DNA from: Comamonadaceae bacterium
GTDB taxonomy: Bacteria > Pseudomonadota > Gammaproteobacteria > Burkholderiales > Burkholderiaceae_C
Length of the DNA: 42,392 bases
Assembly (NCBI GenBank): GCA_013297985.1
Contig: JAAFIY010000021.1
Location: 1 to 42,392 of the forward strand
Direction of reading: 5' to 3'
Made by a program: the position numbers and the translations under genes
Shown here: piece after piece, positions 1 through 7,445 of the stretch
Numbering within the stretch: the first letter of the stretch is position 1
Layout: each line of letters starts with the position of its first letter
The notes under the pieces: model-generated
What the model was told of the DNA's origin: nothing
The model's database searches: none
Seen by the model: only the letters and a program-made list of their open reading frames with translations

Positions 1-2
1 AA

Positions 3-1973
3 GACCCCGATCACGCGGGCGCTCTCAGCAACCTAGCCTTGCTGCACCGCAAGGCCCGACGCTACGCCGATGCCCAAGCGCTCTATGCCAAAGCCTTGGC
101 CCTGCAACCGCAAGATGCCGCTTCGCACTACAACTTGGCGGTGGTGTTGCTGGATCAGCGCAGTGAAGTGCCGCGTGCCAAACAGTTGATTGAGCAAGCC
201 ATTGCCCTAGACCCCAGCTACCTGGCCATGCACATGCGCTTGGGCCTGCTGCTGATGGAGATTGGCGAGCTGGAGCAAGCTGAAACCACCTGGCACCGCG
301 CCATCCGCCGCTGGCCTGATGCAGCCGATCTGTATCCCCAGCTTGGCCGCACGCTGCTGCTGCAAGGTCGTGCGCCAGAGGCCGAAACCGCTTGGCGCCA
401 AGGCGCTGCCCGCACTACCGACCGCTACAAGGCGGCGTTGATGCTGGGCACTGGGCTGCTGGAGCTCAGCCGGTTTGACCTGGCGCTGGAGCCGCTGACC
501 CAAGCTACCCGGCTCAAACCCAGCGACGTTAGCGCCTGGAGCGCTTTAAGCAATGCGCAGCGCCAGCTCAACCGCCTGGTAGACGCCGAAGCCAGCGCCC
601 GCCAAGTGCTGCGGCTCAAACCCGACAGCGCGGGCAGCCATTCGCTGCTGGCCGTGGTCTTGCAGCAGCAAGGCCGCAATGCCGAGTGTGAACAGGCCAT
701 GCGCGCAGCGCTGGCGCTTGACCCCGGCAACGAGAACCTGGTCAACAACCTGCTGTTCGTGCTGAACTACGACGCAGAGCGGCCCGCCGCTGAGATATTT
801 GCCGCCTATCGAGACTACGACCGCCGCTTTACCGCGCCGCTGCGCCCAGCCGTCGTCACCCACGCCAACAGCCGCAACCCGCAGCGCAAGTTAAGGGTGG
901 GCTATGTGTCGCCCGATTTCAAAAACCACTCATGCGCCTACTTTGTGGAGCCCTTGCTGGCCAACCACGATCCAGCCCGGGTGGAAGTGTTTGCCTATGC
1001 GGAGCTAAGCCGCGAAGACACGGCCACCCGGCGCTACAAAAGCATCGTGCAGCACTGGGTGCCCACCCGTGGCATGAGCGACGAGGCCTTGGCCCAGCGC
1101 ATTCGCGATGACGGCATCGACGTGCTGGTGGACCTAGCCGGCCACACCGCAGGCAACCGCCTGAAAGTGTTTGCCCGCAAGCCCGCGCCGGTCAGCGTGA
1201 GTTGGCTGGGCTATGGCTACACCACCGGCTTGCAGGCCATGGACTATCTACTGGCCGACGAGGTGTTTGCCCCGCCGGGCTCGGAATCGCTGTTTTCTGA
1301 AACCCCTTGGCGCTTGCCGCAGGCGGGCTTTGTGTACCGGCCTGGCCCCGCGATGGGTGAGGTGGGCCCGTCACCCGCCCAGCAGCGCGGCTATGTCACC
1401 TTTGGCACCTTGACGCGCGCCATCCGCATCAACGCCCACACGGTGCGGGTGTGGTCGCGCCTGTTGCGTCAAGTGCCCACGGCGCATTTGGTGATCGATA
1501 GCTCCAGCTACCTCGACGGCGCTATCCAAGGCCAGTTGATGCTACAGTTTCAGGAGCAAGGCATTGCCGCTGAGCGGCTGCATATTGGCTACCAGTCACC
1601 CCCGTGGGATTTGATGCGCACCATTGACATCAGCTTGGACTGCTTTCCCCACAACAGCGGCACCACGCTGTTTGAGGCGCTATACATGGGCCAGCCGGTG
1701 GTCAGTCTGAAAGGGCGGCCCAGTGTGGGCACCTTGGGTGCGGCCATCTTGCATGGCGCGGGTTTGCCGCAGTGGGTGGCGCGCACTGAAGATGAATACG
1801 TGGCCATTGCGGCGGAGCTGGCTGCGGATATCCCTGCGCTGGCGGGCTGGCGCGCACGCTTGCGCGAAGTGCTGAAGGCCAGCCCCCTCATGGACGAATC
1901 GGGCTTTGCCCGTCGGGTAGAGGCTGCTTATCAACAGATGTTCAACCGCTGGCTGGAGACACCCGCAGCATGA
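3..1973 (+). CDS. TPR-containing GT41 (SPINDLY/OGT-type) glycosyltransferase, 5'-truncated by window edge
   Basis: The frame is open to the left edge (first whole codon at 3), and residues before the first possible TTG start at 39 already fit a TPR helix, so the gene begins outside the window. Positions 3 to about 770 encode tandem tetratricopeptide repeats, with spaced motifs such as NLAVVLL and the P of 'ALDP'. From about 890 follows the bipartite GT41 catalytic region: RVGYVSPDFKNH, DLAGHTAGNRL, VTFGTLTRAIRIN, LDCFPHNSGTT and EALYMGQPVV. GT41 enzymes transfer a sugar from a nucleotide donor to Ser/Thr of proteins, the TPRs selecting the substrate. The stop overlaps the rfbF start (ATGA at 1970), so the two are translationally coupled. 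With flagellin genes 5 kb away, flagellin is the likeliest acceptor; that is inference. The lysine usually found in the nucleotide-phosphate motif is arginine here (RAIRIN). Confidence 0.88.
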   Translation, partial: DPDHAGALSNLALLHRKARRYADAQALYAKALALQPQDAASHYNLAVVLLDQRSEVPRAKQLIEQAIALDPSYLAMHMRLGLLLMEIGELEQAETTWHRAIRRWPDAADLYPQLGRTLLLQGRAPEAETAWRQGAARTTDRYKAALMLGTGLLELSRFDLALEPLTQATRLKPSDVSAWSALSNAQRQLNRLVDAEASARQVLRLKPDSAGSHSLLAVVLQQQGRNAECEQAMRAALALDPGNENLVNNLLFVLNYDAERPAAEIFAAYRDYDRRFTAPLRPAVVTHANSRNPQRKLRVGYVSPDFKNHSCAYFVEPLLANHDPARVEVFAYAELSREDTATRRYKSIVQHWVPTRGMSDEALAQRIRDDGIDVLVDLAGHTAGNRLKVFARKPAPVSVSWLGYGYTTGLQAMDYLLADEVFAPPGSESLFSETPWRLPQAGFVYRPGPAMGEVGPSPAQQRGYVTFGTLTRAIRINAHTVRVWSRLLRQVPTAHLVIDSSSYLDGAIQGQLMLQFQEQGIAAERLHIGYQSPPWDLMRTIDISLDCFPHNSGTTLFEALYMGQPVVSLKGRPSVGTLGAAILHGAGLPQWVARTEDEYVAIAAELAADIPALAGWRARLREVLKASPLMDESGFARRVEAAYQQMFNRWLETPAA

Positions 1974-2743
1974 AAGCCGTGATCTTGGCGGGTGGCCTGG
2001 GCACCCGCATTTCAGAAGAAACGCACCTGAAGCCCAAGCCGATGATCGAGATCGGCGGCAAGCCCATTCTGTGGCACATCCTGAAGCTCTACAGCGCCCA
2101 CGGCGTCAATGAATTCGTGATCTGCTGCGGCTACAAGGGCTATGTGATCAAGGAGTACTTTGCCAACTACTTCTTGCACATGTCAGATGTCACCTTTGAT
2201 TTGGCCTACAACCAAATGCAGGTGCACCACCGCAATGCCGAGCCTTGGAAGGTCACCCTGGTGGACACCGGCGACGCCACCATGACAGGTGGGCGTCTGA
2301 AGCGCGTGGCCGAATACGTGCAGCATGAAAGCGCCTTTTGCTTTACCTACGGCGACGGCCTCGCCGATGTGGATATAGCGGCCAGCATTCGGTTTCATCA
2401 GGCGCATGGCAAGGCGGCCACCGTTACCGCCGTGATGCCGCCGGGCCGCTACGGTGCCTTGGTGCGCCAGGATGACGGCGGTGTGAGCGGTTTCCAAGAA
2501 AAGCCGCGTGGTGACGGCGGTTGGATCAACGGCGGCTTCTTTGTACTGTCGCCCAGCGTTATTCCCCGTATCGCAGGCGACGACACCAGTTGGGAGCAAG
2601 AGCCTTTGATGGGCTTGGCGGCAGACGGCCAGTTGCAAGCCTTTGAGCACCAAGGCTTCTGGCAACCCATGGACACCCTGCGCGAAAAGAACCTGCTGGA
2701 AGACCTGTGGGCTTCGGGTCAAGCGCCTTGGAAGAAATGGTGA
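1970..2743 (+). CDS. rfbF: glucose-1-phosphate cytidylyltransferase
   Basis: Makes CDP-glucose from CTP and glucose-1-phosphate, the first step of CDP-linked deoxysugar synthesis, in the cytoplasm. The 257-residue length is normal. The N-terminus has the nucleotidyltransferase signature AGGLGTR (residues 7-13) followed by KPKPMIEIGGKP. The sugar/metal motif YGDGLADVD sits near residue 128, and the RfbF-type GGWINGGFFVL near residue 183. The start ATG overlaps the upstream stop by 4 nt, and the 3' end overlaps rfbG, so it is the second gene of the coupled operon. Family assignment is firm. The cytidylyl rather than thymidylyl specificity rests on overall resemblance to RfbF and on rfbG following. 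Confidence 0.93.
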   Translation: MKAVILAGGLGTRISEETHLKPKPMIEIGGKPILWHILKLYSAHGVNEFVICCGYKGYVIKEYFANYFLHMSDVTFDLAYNQMQVHHRNAEPWKVTLVDTGDATMTGGRLKRVAEYVQHESAFCFTYGDGLADVDIAASIRFHQAHGKAATVTAVMPPGRYGALVRQDDGGVSGFQEKPRGDGGWINGGFFVLSPSVIPRIAGDDTSWEQEPLMGLAADGQLQAFEHQGFWQPMDTLREKNLLEDLWASGQAPWKKW

Positions 2744-3843
2744 GTGCGCCGTCGGTGATCCACACCGACGTGTGGCGGGACTGCCCGTTTTTTTTGACTG
2801 GGCACACCGGTTTTAAAGGCAGTTGGCTCTCACTTCTGCTGCATCGCTTGGGCGCCCGTGTGCATGGTTATGCACTGGACCCGACCACCACGCCTGACTT
2901 GTTCACCCAGGCCCGTGTGGCCCAGGCCTTGGTCAGCGATGTGCGCGCCAACTTGAATGACGCTGCGGCTCTGCGCCGCGCGCTGGCTGCGGCTCAACCC
3001 CGCGTGGTGTTTCATTTGGCGGCGCAGCCGCTGGTGCGTGCCAGCTATGCCGACCCCTTGGGCACTTGGGCCGACAACGTCATGGGCACGGCCCGGGTGC
3101 TCGATGCCGTGCGCCAAGTGCCTAGCGTGCGTGCGGTAGTCGTCATCACCACCGACAAGGTGTACGAGAACCCCGAACACAACCAGCCGTTTGCCGAAGG
3201 CGACCCGCTGGGTGGGCACGACCCCTACAGCGCCAGCAAAGCTGCATGCGAACTGGCGGTAAGCAGTTGGCGGCGCAGCTTTTTCACCGCCCCCGATGCG
3301 GCGCGTATTGCCAGTGCCCGGGCGGGCAATGTGGTGGGCGGAGGTGATTGGGCGGCCGATCGCTTGCTGCCCGACTGCATGCGTGCGTTTGCATTAGGCC
3401 AAGCGGTCACCCTGCGCATGGGCCAGGCGGTGCGGCCGTGGCAGCATGTGCTGGATCCACTTCTGGGCTATGTGCAACTGGCCCAGTCTCTATTGAGCGC
3501 TGACGGCGCCAAGTATGCGCAGGCCTACAACTTCGGACCTGATCCCAGCGGCCAGGCTACCGTGGGTGAGGTGGCTGCTACGGCCGCGCAGCAGTGGAAT
3601 GCCGATGTGCCCGGCGCTAACGCACGCGTCACCCTGGGTGATGCACAGGGCCAGCCGCACGAGGCCGGTTTGCTGCGCCTTGACTCATCCCGCGCCCGGC
3701 AGGATCTGGGCTGGCAACCCCGCTGGGACTTGCCCGCCACGCTGCGCCACACCGTTGCTTGGTATGCCCAGGCGCATGGGGGCGGCGACGCGGCGCAGAT
3801 CACGCGCCAACAAATCGACGCCTATCTGGAAGCCGCCCAATGA
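2737..3843 (+). CDS. rfbG: CDP-glucose 4,6-dehydratase
   Basis: An extended short-chain dehydrogenase that uses bound NAD to convert CDP-glucose to CDP-4-keto-6-deoxyglucose. The Rossmann motif TGHTGFKGSW is at the N-terminus, TTDKVYEN lies mid-protein, and the catalytic YxxxK is in DPYSASKAA. I chose ATG 2737, giving 368 residues and a 7-nt overlap with rfbF. GTG 2740 is equally possible because the purine-rich GGAAG at 2730 is close. A longer frame opens at GTG 2707, but it adds residues that do not resemble the family. It directly uses the product of rfbF. No rfbH (3-dehydrase) follows, so the pathway should branch to a 6-deoxyhexose rather than a 3,6-dideoxyhexose. Confidence 0.93.
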   Translation: MVSAPSVIHTDVWRDCPFFLTGHTGFKGSWLSLLLHRLGARVHGYALDPTTTPDLFTQARVAQALVSDVRANLNDAAALRRALAAAQPRVVFHLAAQPLVRASYADPLGTWADNVMGTARVLDAVRQVPSVRAVVVITTDKVYENPEHNQPFAEGDPLGGHDPYSASKAACELAVSSWRRSFFTAPDAARIASARAGNVVGGGDWAADRLLPDCMRAFALGQAVTLRMGQAVRPWQHVLDPLLGYVQLAQSLLSADGAKYAQAYNFGPDPSGQATVGEVAATAAQQWNADVPGANARVTLGDAQGQPHEAGLLRLDSSRARQDLGWQPRWDLPATLRHTVAWYAQAHGGGDAAQITRQQIDAYLEAAQ

Positions 3844-4412
3844 GTAGCACCCCGATAGCCACCGCGCGCTTTGTGTTTCACCCCACCGCCATCGCAGGCG
3901 TGTGGCGGGTAGAGCGCAAGCCCATTCGCGATGCGCGCGGTAGTTTTACTCGCTTGTTCTGCGGTGATGAGTTTGGCGAGCTGATGCCGGGGCTGCAGGT
4001 GGCGCAGATCAACCATTCAGTGTCAGCCCAGGCGGGCACCGTGCGCGGCCTGCACTACCAGCACGCACCGCATGCCGAGCACAAGATCGTCACCTGTGTG
4101 GCGGGCTCCATCGTGGATGTGGCGGTGGACATTCGGCCCGAATCGCCCACCTATTTGCAGCATGTGGCGCTGCAGTTAGACGCGCAGCAGCTCCATGCGC
4201 TGTGGATTCCCCCCGGCTGTGCCCACGGCTTTCAAACGCTGCAGCCCCACAGCGCCGTGATGTACGCGGTGAGCCACGCCTACAACGCGCAGGCCGAAGA
4301 TGGCCTGAACCCCTTTGACCCTGCCTTGGCTATCGCTTGGCCGCTGGCGCCCACCGAAGTGTCGGCACGCGACCGCGATCGCCCTTATTTGCAAGGGGGG
4401 CGGCCCGTATGA
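3840..4412 (+). CDS. dTDP-4-dehydrorhamnose 3,5-epimerase family protein (RmlC-like)
   Basis: A 190-residue cupin of the RmlC family. Such enzymes epimerise C3 and C5 of 4-keto-6-deoxy nucleotide sugars. Visible motifs are RDARGSFTRLF (residues 30-40), GTVRGLHYQ (67-74) with the catalytic histidine at 72, IPPGCAHGF (123-131), the aromatic MYAVSHAY, and the acidic residue of NPFDPALAIAWP (about 160). The start at ATG 3840 overlaps the rfbG stop (ATGA). A longer in-frame start at 3759 would run through rfbG and is disregarded. In this operon the likely substrate is CDP-4-keto-6-deoxyglucose rather than the dTDP sugar of the family name. That is inferred from position only. Confidence 0.85.
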   Translation: MSSTPIATARFVFHPTAIAGVWRVERKPIRDARGSFTRLFCGDEFGELMPGLQVAQINHSVSAQAGTVRGLHYQHAPHAEHKIVTCVAGSIVDVAVDIRPESPTYLQHVALQLDAQQLHALWIPPGCAHGFQTLQPHSAVMYAVSHAYNAQAEDGLNPFDPALAIAWPLAPTEVSARDRDRPYLQGGRPV

Positions 4413-5260
4413 ATCGCATGGTGACGATTCTGGGCGCGGGTGGCTACATCGGCGGTGAATTGGCTCGCCACCTGCGCCAGCAAGCGTGGGATGTCCACAC
4501 CCCAGCCCGCGTCGACTACGGTTGGCTGAGCGGCCGCACCGACTTAGGCCATGTGGTGTATGCCATTGGTCTGACGGCTGACTTTCGCAGCCGACCGTTT
4601 GATACGGTGGTGGCGCATGTCGACCTGTTGCGGCAAACCTTGCAAAGTGCCCGCTACCAATCGCTGACGGTGCTGTCGAGCACCCGGGTGTACGGGGCTC
4701 AAGCCGATACGCGCGAAGACGCCGCAGTGGCAGTGCAGGTGCAGCAGCCGGGTGACTTGTACAACTTGTCAAAGCTCATGGGTGAATCGCTGTGTCTGCA
4801 TGCTGCTGCCGTGGGGCTGAGCGCCCAGGCCCCAGTGCGGGTGCTGCGCTTGTCTAACGTGGTGGGTTTGCGGCCTGATCGCGATCTGTTCATTGACCAG
4901 TTGATTGACGAAGGCCTGCGCACTGGCCGGGTGGTGCTGCACAGCGCGCTGGATTCGTCCAAGGACTACATCCACATCAGCGATGTACTGGCCGCCATCA
5001 CCACCTTGCTGGACACCCCCCACGGCGGGGTGTTCAATATTGCAGGCGGTACGGCGGTCACGCACCATGAGGTGACACAAGCCTTGACGCAGCACTTTGG
5101 CTGGCCGATTGAGGTGGCCCCCAATGCCGCCCGCCAGGCCTTGCCTGGCATCGACATCCAACGCGCCAGGCAAGCATTTGGCTTTGCGCCGCAGCCCTTT
5201 GGCAGCTACTTTGCGCCACACTTGAACCACTACACACAGACGAAGACGAGCACGCCATGA
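4409..5260 (+). CDS. NAD(P)-dependent epimerase/dehydratase (extended SDR)
   Basis: A 283-residue extended SDR. The nucleotide-binding motif GAGGYIGG is at residues 9-16, the strand VLSSTRVYG at 88-96, and the catalytic YxxxK at Tyr118/Lys122 (LYNLSKLMGES). The C-terminal half carries RLSNVVG and DYIHISDV, as in sugar 4-reductases and epimerases. The start ATG 4409 lies 8 nt after an AAGGGGGG ribosome-binding site and overlaps the previous stop (ATGA). The best guess is the 4-keto reductase that finishes the CDP-6-deoxysugar after the epimerase, equivalent to RmlD. A 4-epimerase is the alternative. Confidence 0.82.
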   Translation: MNRMVTILGAGGYIGGELARHLRQQAWDVHTPARVDYGWLSGRTDLGHVVYAIGLTADFRSRPFDTVVAHVDLLRQTLQSARYQSLTVLSSTRVYGAQADTREDAAVAVQVQQPGDLYNLSKLMGESLCLHAAAVGLSAQAPVRVLRLSNVVGLRPDRDLFIDQLIDEGLRTGRVVLHSALDSSKDYIHISDVLAAITTLLDTPHGGVFNIAGGTAVTHHEVTQALTQHFGWPIEVAPNAARQALPGIDIQRARQAFGFAPQPFGSYFAPHLNHYTQTKTSTP

Positions 5261-6024
5261 GCCAAGCGCCTACCTACTTAGAGACCACGCCCGACGCGGC
5301 GGCTGACTATCGCGCAGAAAAGCAAGAGCGCATCGCGGGCTTTGCGTCTGACGCGGAGTTCCAGCGGCTGTCAGTGGAGTTTCGCGCCATGGCCTTGCAA
5401 CGCAAGTACATGAACAACTTCAGCTGGCTGGGCCGGCCCATGATTCAGCTGCCGCAAGACGCCATGGCCATGCAAGAGCTGATTTGGGCCGTCAAGCCCG
5501 ACTTGGTGATTGAGACTGGCGTGGCCCACGGTGGCAGCGTGATCTTGTCGGCCAGCATGCTGCAGTTGATCGGTCACGGCGAGGTCGTAGGCGTGGACAT
5601 CGACATCCGCCCCCACAACCGCGCCGCCATTGAGGCGCATCCCATGGCCCATCGCATCAAGCTGATCGAGGGCTCCAGCATCGCGGCCGACACCATCGCA
5701 AAAGTGCGGGCCATGGCGGCGGGCAAGCAACGGGTGCTGGTGGCGCTGGATTCCAACCACACCCACGAACATGTGCTGGCTGAGCTCAATGCCTATGCCG
5801 ACTTGGTGAGCGTGGGTAGCTACTGCGTGGTATTTGATACCTTTGTGGAAGACCTGCCCGACGACTACGTGTGGGCTGATCGCCCCTGGGGCAAAGGCAA
5901 CAACCCCAAGACAGCGGTGTGGGCTTGGTTAAAGGACCACCCCAACTTCGTCATCGACAAGTCGGTGGAAGACAAGCTGCTGGTTACTTCTGCCCCCGAT
6001 GGCTTTTTGCGCCGCGTGCGCTGA
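5257..6024 (+). CDS. CmcI-family SAM-dependent methyltransferase (often named cephalosporin hydroxylase)
   Basis: The 255-residue protein fits the CmcI / rhamnosyl O-methyltransferase family. Key parts are IETGVAHGGSVILSASML (from residue 85), the SAM-binding motif I region, then VVGVDIDIRPHNR (110-122) and VALDSNHTHEHV (about 162-173), whose acidic and histidine residues bind metal and SAM in the family. In sugar loci these proteins O-methylate deoxyhexoses. A hydroxylase role is only an old database label. The start ATG overlaps the SDR stop by 4 nt. The next gene is a second O-methyltransferase type, so the sugar is probably doubly modified (inference). Confidence 0.82.
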   Translation: MSQAPTYLETTPDAAADYRAEKQERIAGFASDAEFQRLSVEFRAMALQRKYMNNFSWLGRPMIQLPQDAMAMQELIWAVKPDLVIETGVAHGGSVILSASMLQLIGHGEVVGVDIDIRPHNRAAIEAHPMAHRIKLIEGSSIAADTIAKVRAMAAGKQRVLVALDSNHTHEHVLAELNAYADLVSVGSYCVVFDTFVEDLPDDYVWADRPWGKGNNPKTAVWAWLKDHPNFVIDKSVEDKLLVTSAPDGFLRRVR

Positions 6025-6054
6025 ACGGCTCACCTACTTTGCCAAAGGCTTCGC

Positions 6055-6804
6055 ATGAACTTCTTATCCACCGTGTTCTTTGGCGTGCAGCGCGAAGGCT
6101 TCTTGAAAGGCCTGCAAGGCGCGCTGGACCACATCGGCACCAAAGACGGCATTTACACCGGCGACAACCTGGTCACCTGGGGCCGCAACCTGGGCTTCTT
6201 TGAGAACGAAAAGTTCATGCAGGCTTGGCGCACCCACGGCACTACATCGGTGGAAGAAGCCATCGTCTGGCGCATCTACGTGGTGAACTGGGCGGTGCAG
6301 AGCGTGTTGGCGCGCAACATCCCCGGCGACCTGGTGGAGTGCGCTTGCTACAAGGGCACCACCGCCCGCATCGTGTGTGACTATGTGGACTGGGCGCAAC
6401 GCCCCGACCGGCATTACTACCTGTACGACCTGTTTGACCACGATCCGTCCATGCCGCACCACCGCATGACAGAGCACAGCGCTCAGCTGTACAGCCAAGT
6501 GAAGGCGCGCTTTGCTGAGTTTGGCAACGTCACCGTCACCCAAGGTAAGGTGCCCGATGTGCTGCACGAAGTGGGCCCGAAGGAAAAAATCGCCTTCATG
6601 CACATTGACCTGAACAACGTCCAGGCCGAGATCGGGGCGCTGGAGGTGCTGTTCGACAAGCTGCAGCCCGGCGGCATCATGATCTTGGACGACTACGGCT
6701 GGCTGGCCTACCGGCCGCAAAAGTTGGCCGAAGACCCTTGGCTGGCCAAGCGGGGCTATCACGTGCTGGAAATGCCCACCGGTCAGGGTTTGGTTTTCAA
6801 GTGA
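6055..6804 (+). CDS. TylF/MycF-family O-methyltransferase
   Basis: The 249-residue protein resembles macrocin O-methyltransferase TylF. It has a SAM-binding segment DLVECACYKGTTARIV (92-107), YLYDLFDHD (122-130), and the metal-binding pair HIDLNN (about 183) and LDDYGW (about 212). TylF enzymes methylate hydroxyls of 6-deoxysugars using SAM and Mg2+, which fits the CDP-6-deoxysugar genes just upstream. The gap from the previous gene is 30 nt, the first real break in the chain of overlapping genes. The N-terminal 50 residues are longer than the catalytic core needs. The exact substrate cannot be read from sequence. Confidence 0.82.
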   Translation: MNFLSTVFFGVQREGFLKGLQGALDHIGTKDGIYTGDNLVTWGRNLGFFENEKFMQAWRTHGTTSVEEAIVWRIYVVNWAVQSVLARNIPGDLVECACYKGTTARIVCDYVDWAQRPDRHYYLYDLFDHDPSMPHHRMTEHSAQLYSQVKARFAEFGNVTVTQGKVPDVLHEVGPKEKIAFMHIDLNNVQAEIGALEVLFDKLQPGGIMILDDYGWLAYRPQKLAEDPWLAKRGYHVLEMPTGQGLVFK

Positions 6805-6827
6805 TTGGCTGAGCCGCCACCGCGCGC

Positions 6828-7328
6828 ATGATTGACATCCACCCCGAAGCCCGCGTGTCGCCTTTGGCCGACATTGAAGATTCGGTGCGCGGCAGCCGCA
6901 TCGTGGTGGGGCGTGGTTCGGTGATCGACAGCTTTGTGAAGATCAAGCCAGCCGGTGGCACCGGCGACGTGCTCATTGGTGAGATGAGCGTCATCAACTC
7001 CGGCTGTGTGCTGTACACCGGCAACGGCATTCGCATTGGCAACCAGGTGGCCATTGCGGCCAACTGCACCTTTGCCGCCACCAACCATGGCTATGCGCGG
7101 CGCGACTTGCCGATTCGGGCCCAGGGTTTTCTGCCCAGCAAAGGCGGCATCGTGGTGGAAGACGATGTGTGGATTGGCGCCAATGTGGTTTTGTTGGATG
7201 GCGCGGTGCTGCGCCAAGGCTGCGTGATCGCGGCGGGTTGCATCGTGCGTGGCGAAATAGCGGCCTACACGGTGAACGTGCCTGCCACGGCAGGGCCCAG
7301 CTTGCGGGTGGTGGGCGAGCGGCGCTAA
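6828..7328 (+). CDS. left-handed beta-helix (hexapeptide repeat) acyltransferase
   Basis: A 166-residue protein made largely of degenerate hexapeptide repeats (for example IGEMSVINSG, IRIGNQVAIAAN, IVVEDDVWIGANVVLLDGAVL) that fold as a left-handed beta helix. The active-site-type histidine lies in AATNHGY (about residue 87), as in galactoside/maltose O-acetyltransferases. It is the last gene of the sugar operon and is followed by a hairpin terminator. It probably acetylates the deoxysugar or its amino derivative; acyl donor and acceptor are unknown. Family confidence is high, substrate confidence low. Confidence 0.82.
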   Translation: MIDIHPEARVSPLADIEDSVRGSRIVVGRGSVIDSFVKIKPAGGTGDVLIGEMSVINSGCVLYTGNGIRIGNQVAIAANCTFAATNHGYARRDLPIRAQGFLPSKGGIVVEDDVWIGANVVLLDGAVLRQGCVIAAGCIVRGEIAAYTVNVPATAGPSLRVVGERR

Positions 7329-7348
7329 GCCCCCGGGCCGCCAAAAAG

Positions 7349-7373
7349 AAAGGGCCGCATCTGCGGCCCTTTG
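7349..7373. terminator. bidirectional hairpin terminator between acyltransferase and flagellin
   Basis: Inverted repeat AAAGGGCCGC / GCGGCCCTTT with a 4-nt loop, A-rich on its left and T-rich on its right. It lies between two converging genes, so it can terminate both. Confidence 0.85.
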
Positions 7374-7412
7374 CATTGTTTTTGTGGGACTGCGGCGGAT
7401 AGACGCCGTAAG

Positions 7413-7433
7413 CAGCTATCAAATAGATAGCTG
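7413..7433. repeat. AGCTAT-type extragenic palindrome, perfect copy
   Basis: CAGCTATC, 5-nt spacer, GATAGCTG: a perfect 8-bp inverted repeat in the gap between converging genes. Related elements occur at 12847, 27677, 28957, 35056 and 41123, always at 3' ends of genes. Confidence 0.75.
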
Positions 7434-7445
7434 CCCCAGAACCGT

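Noticed and set aside
5257-6024. Cephalosporin or beta-lactam biosynthesis gene
   Set aside because: The 'cephalosporin hydroxylase' label for CmcI-type proteins is historical; context is deoxysugar modification and no beta-lactam genes are near.
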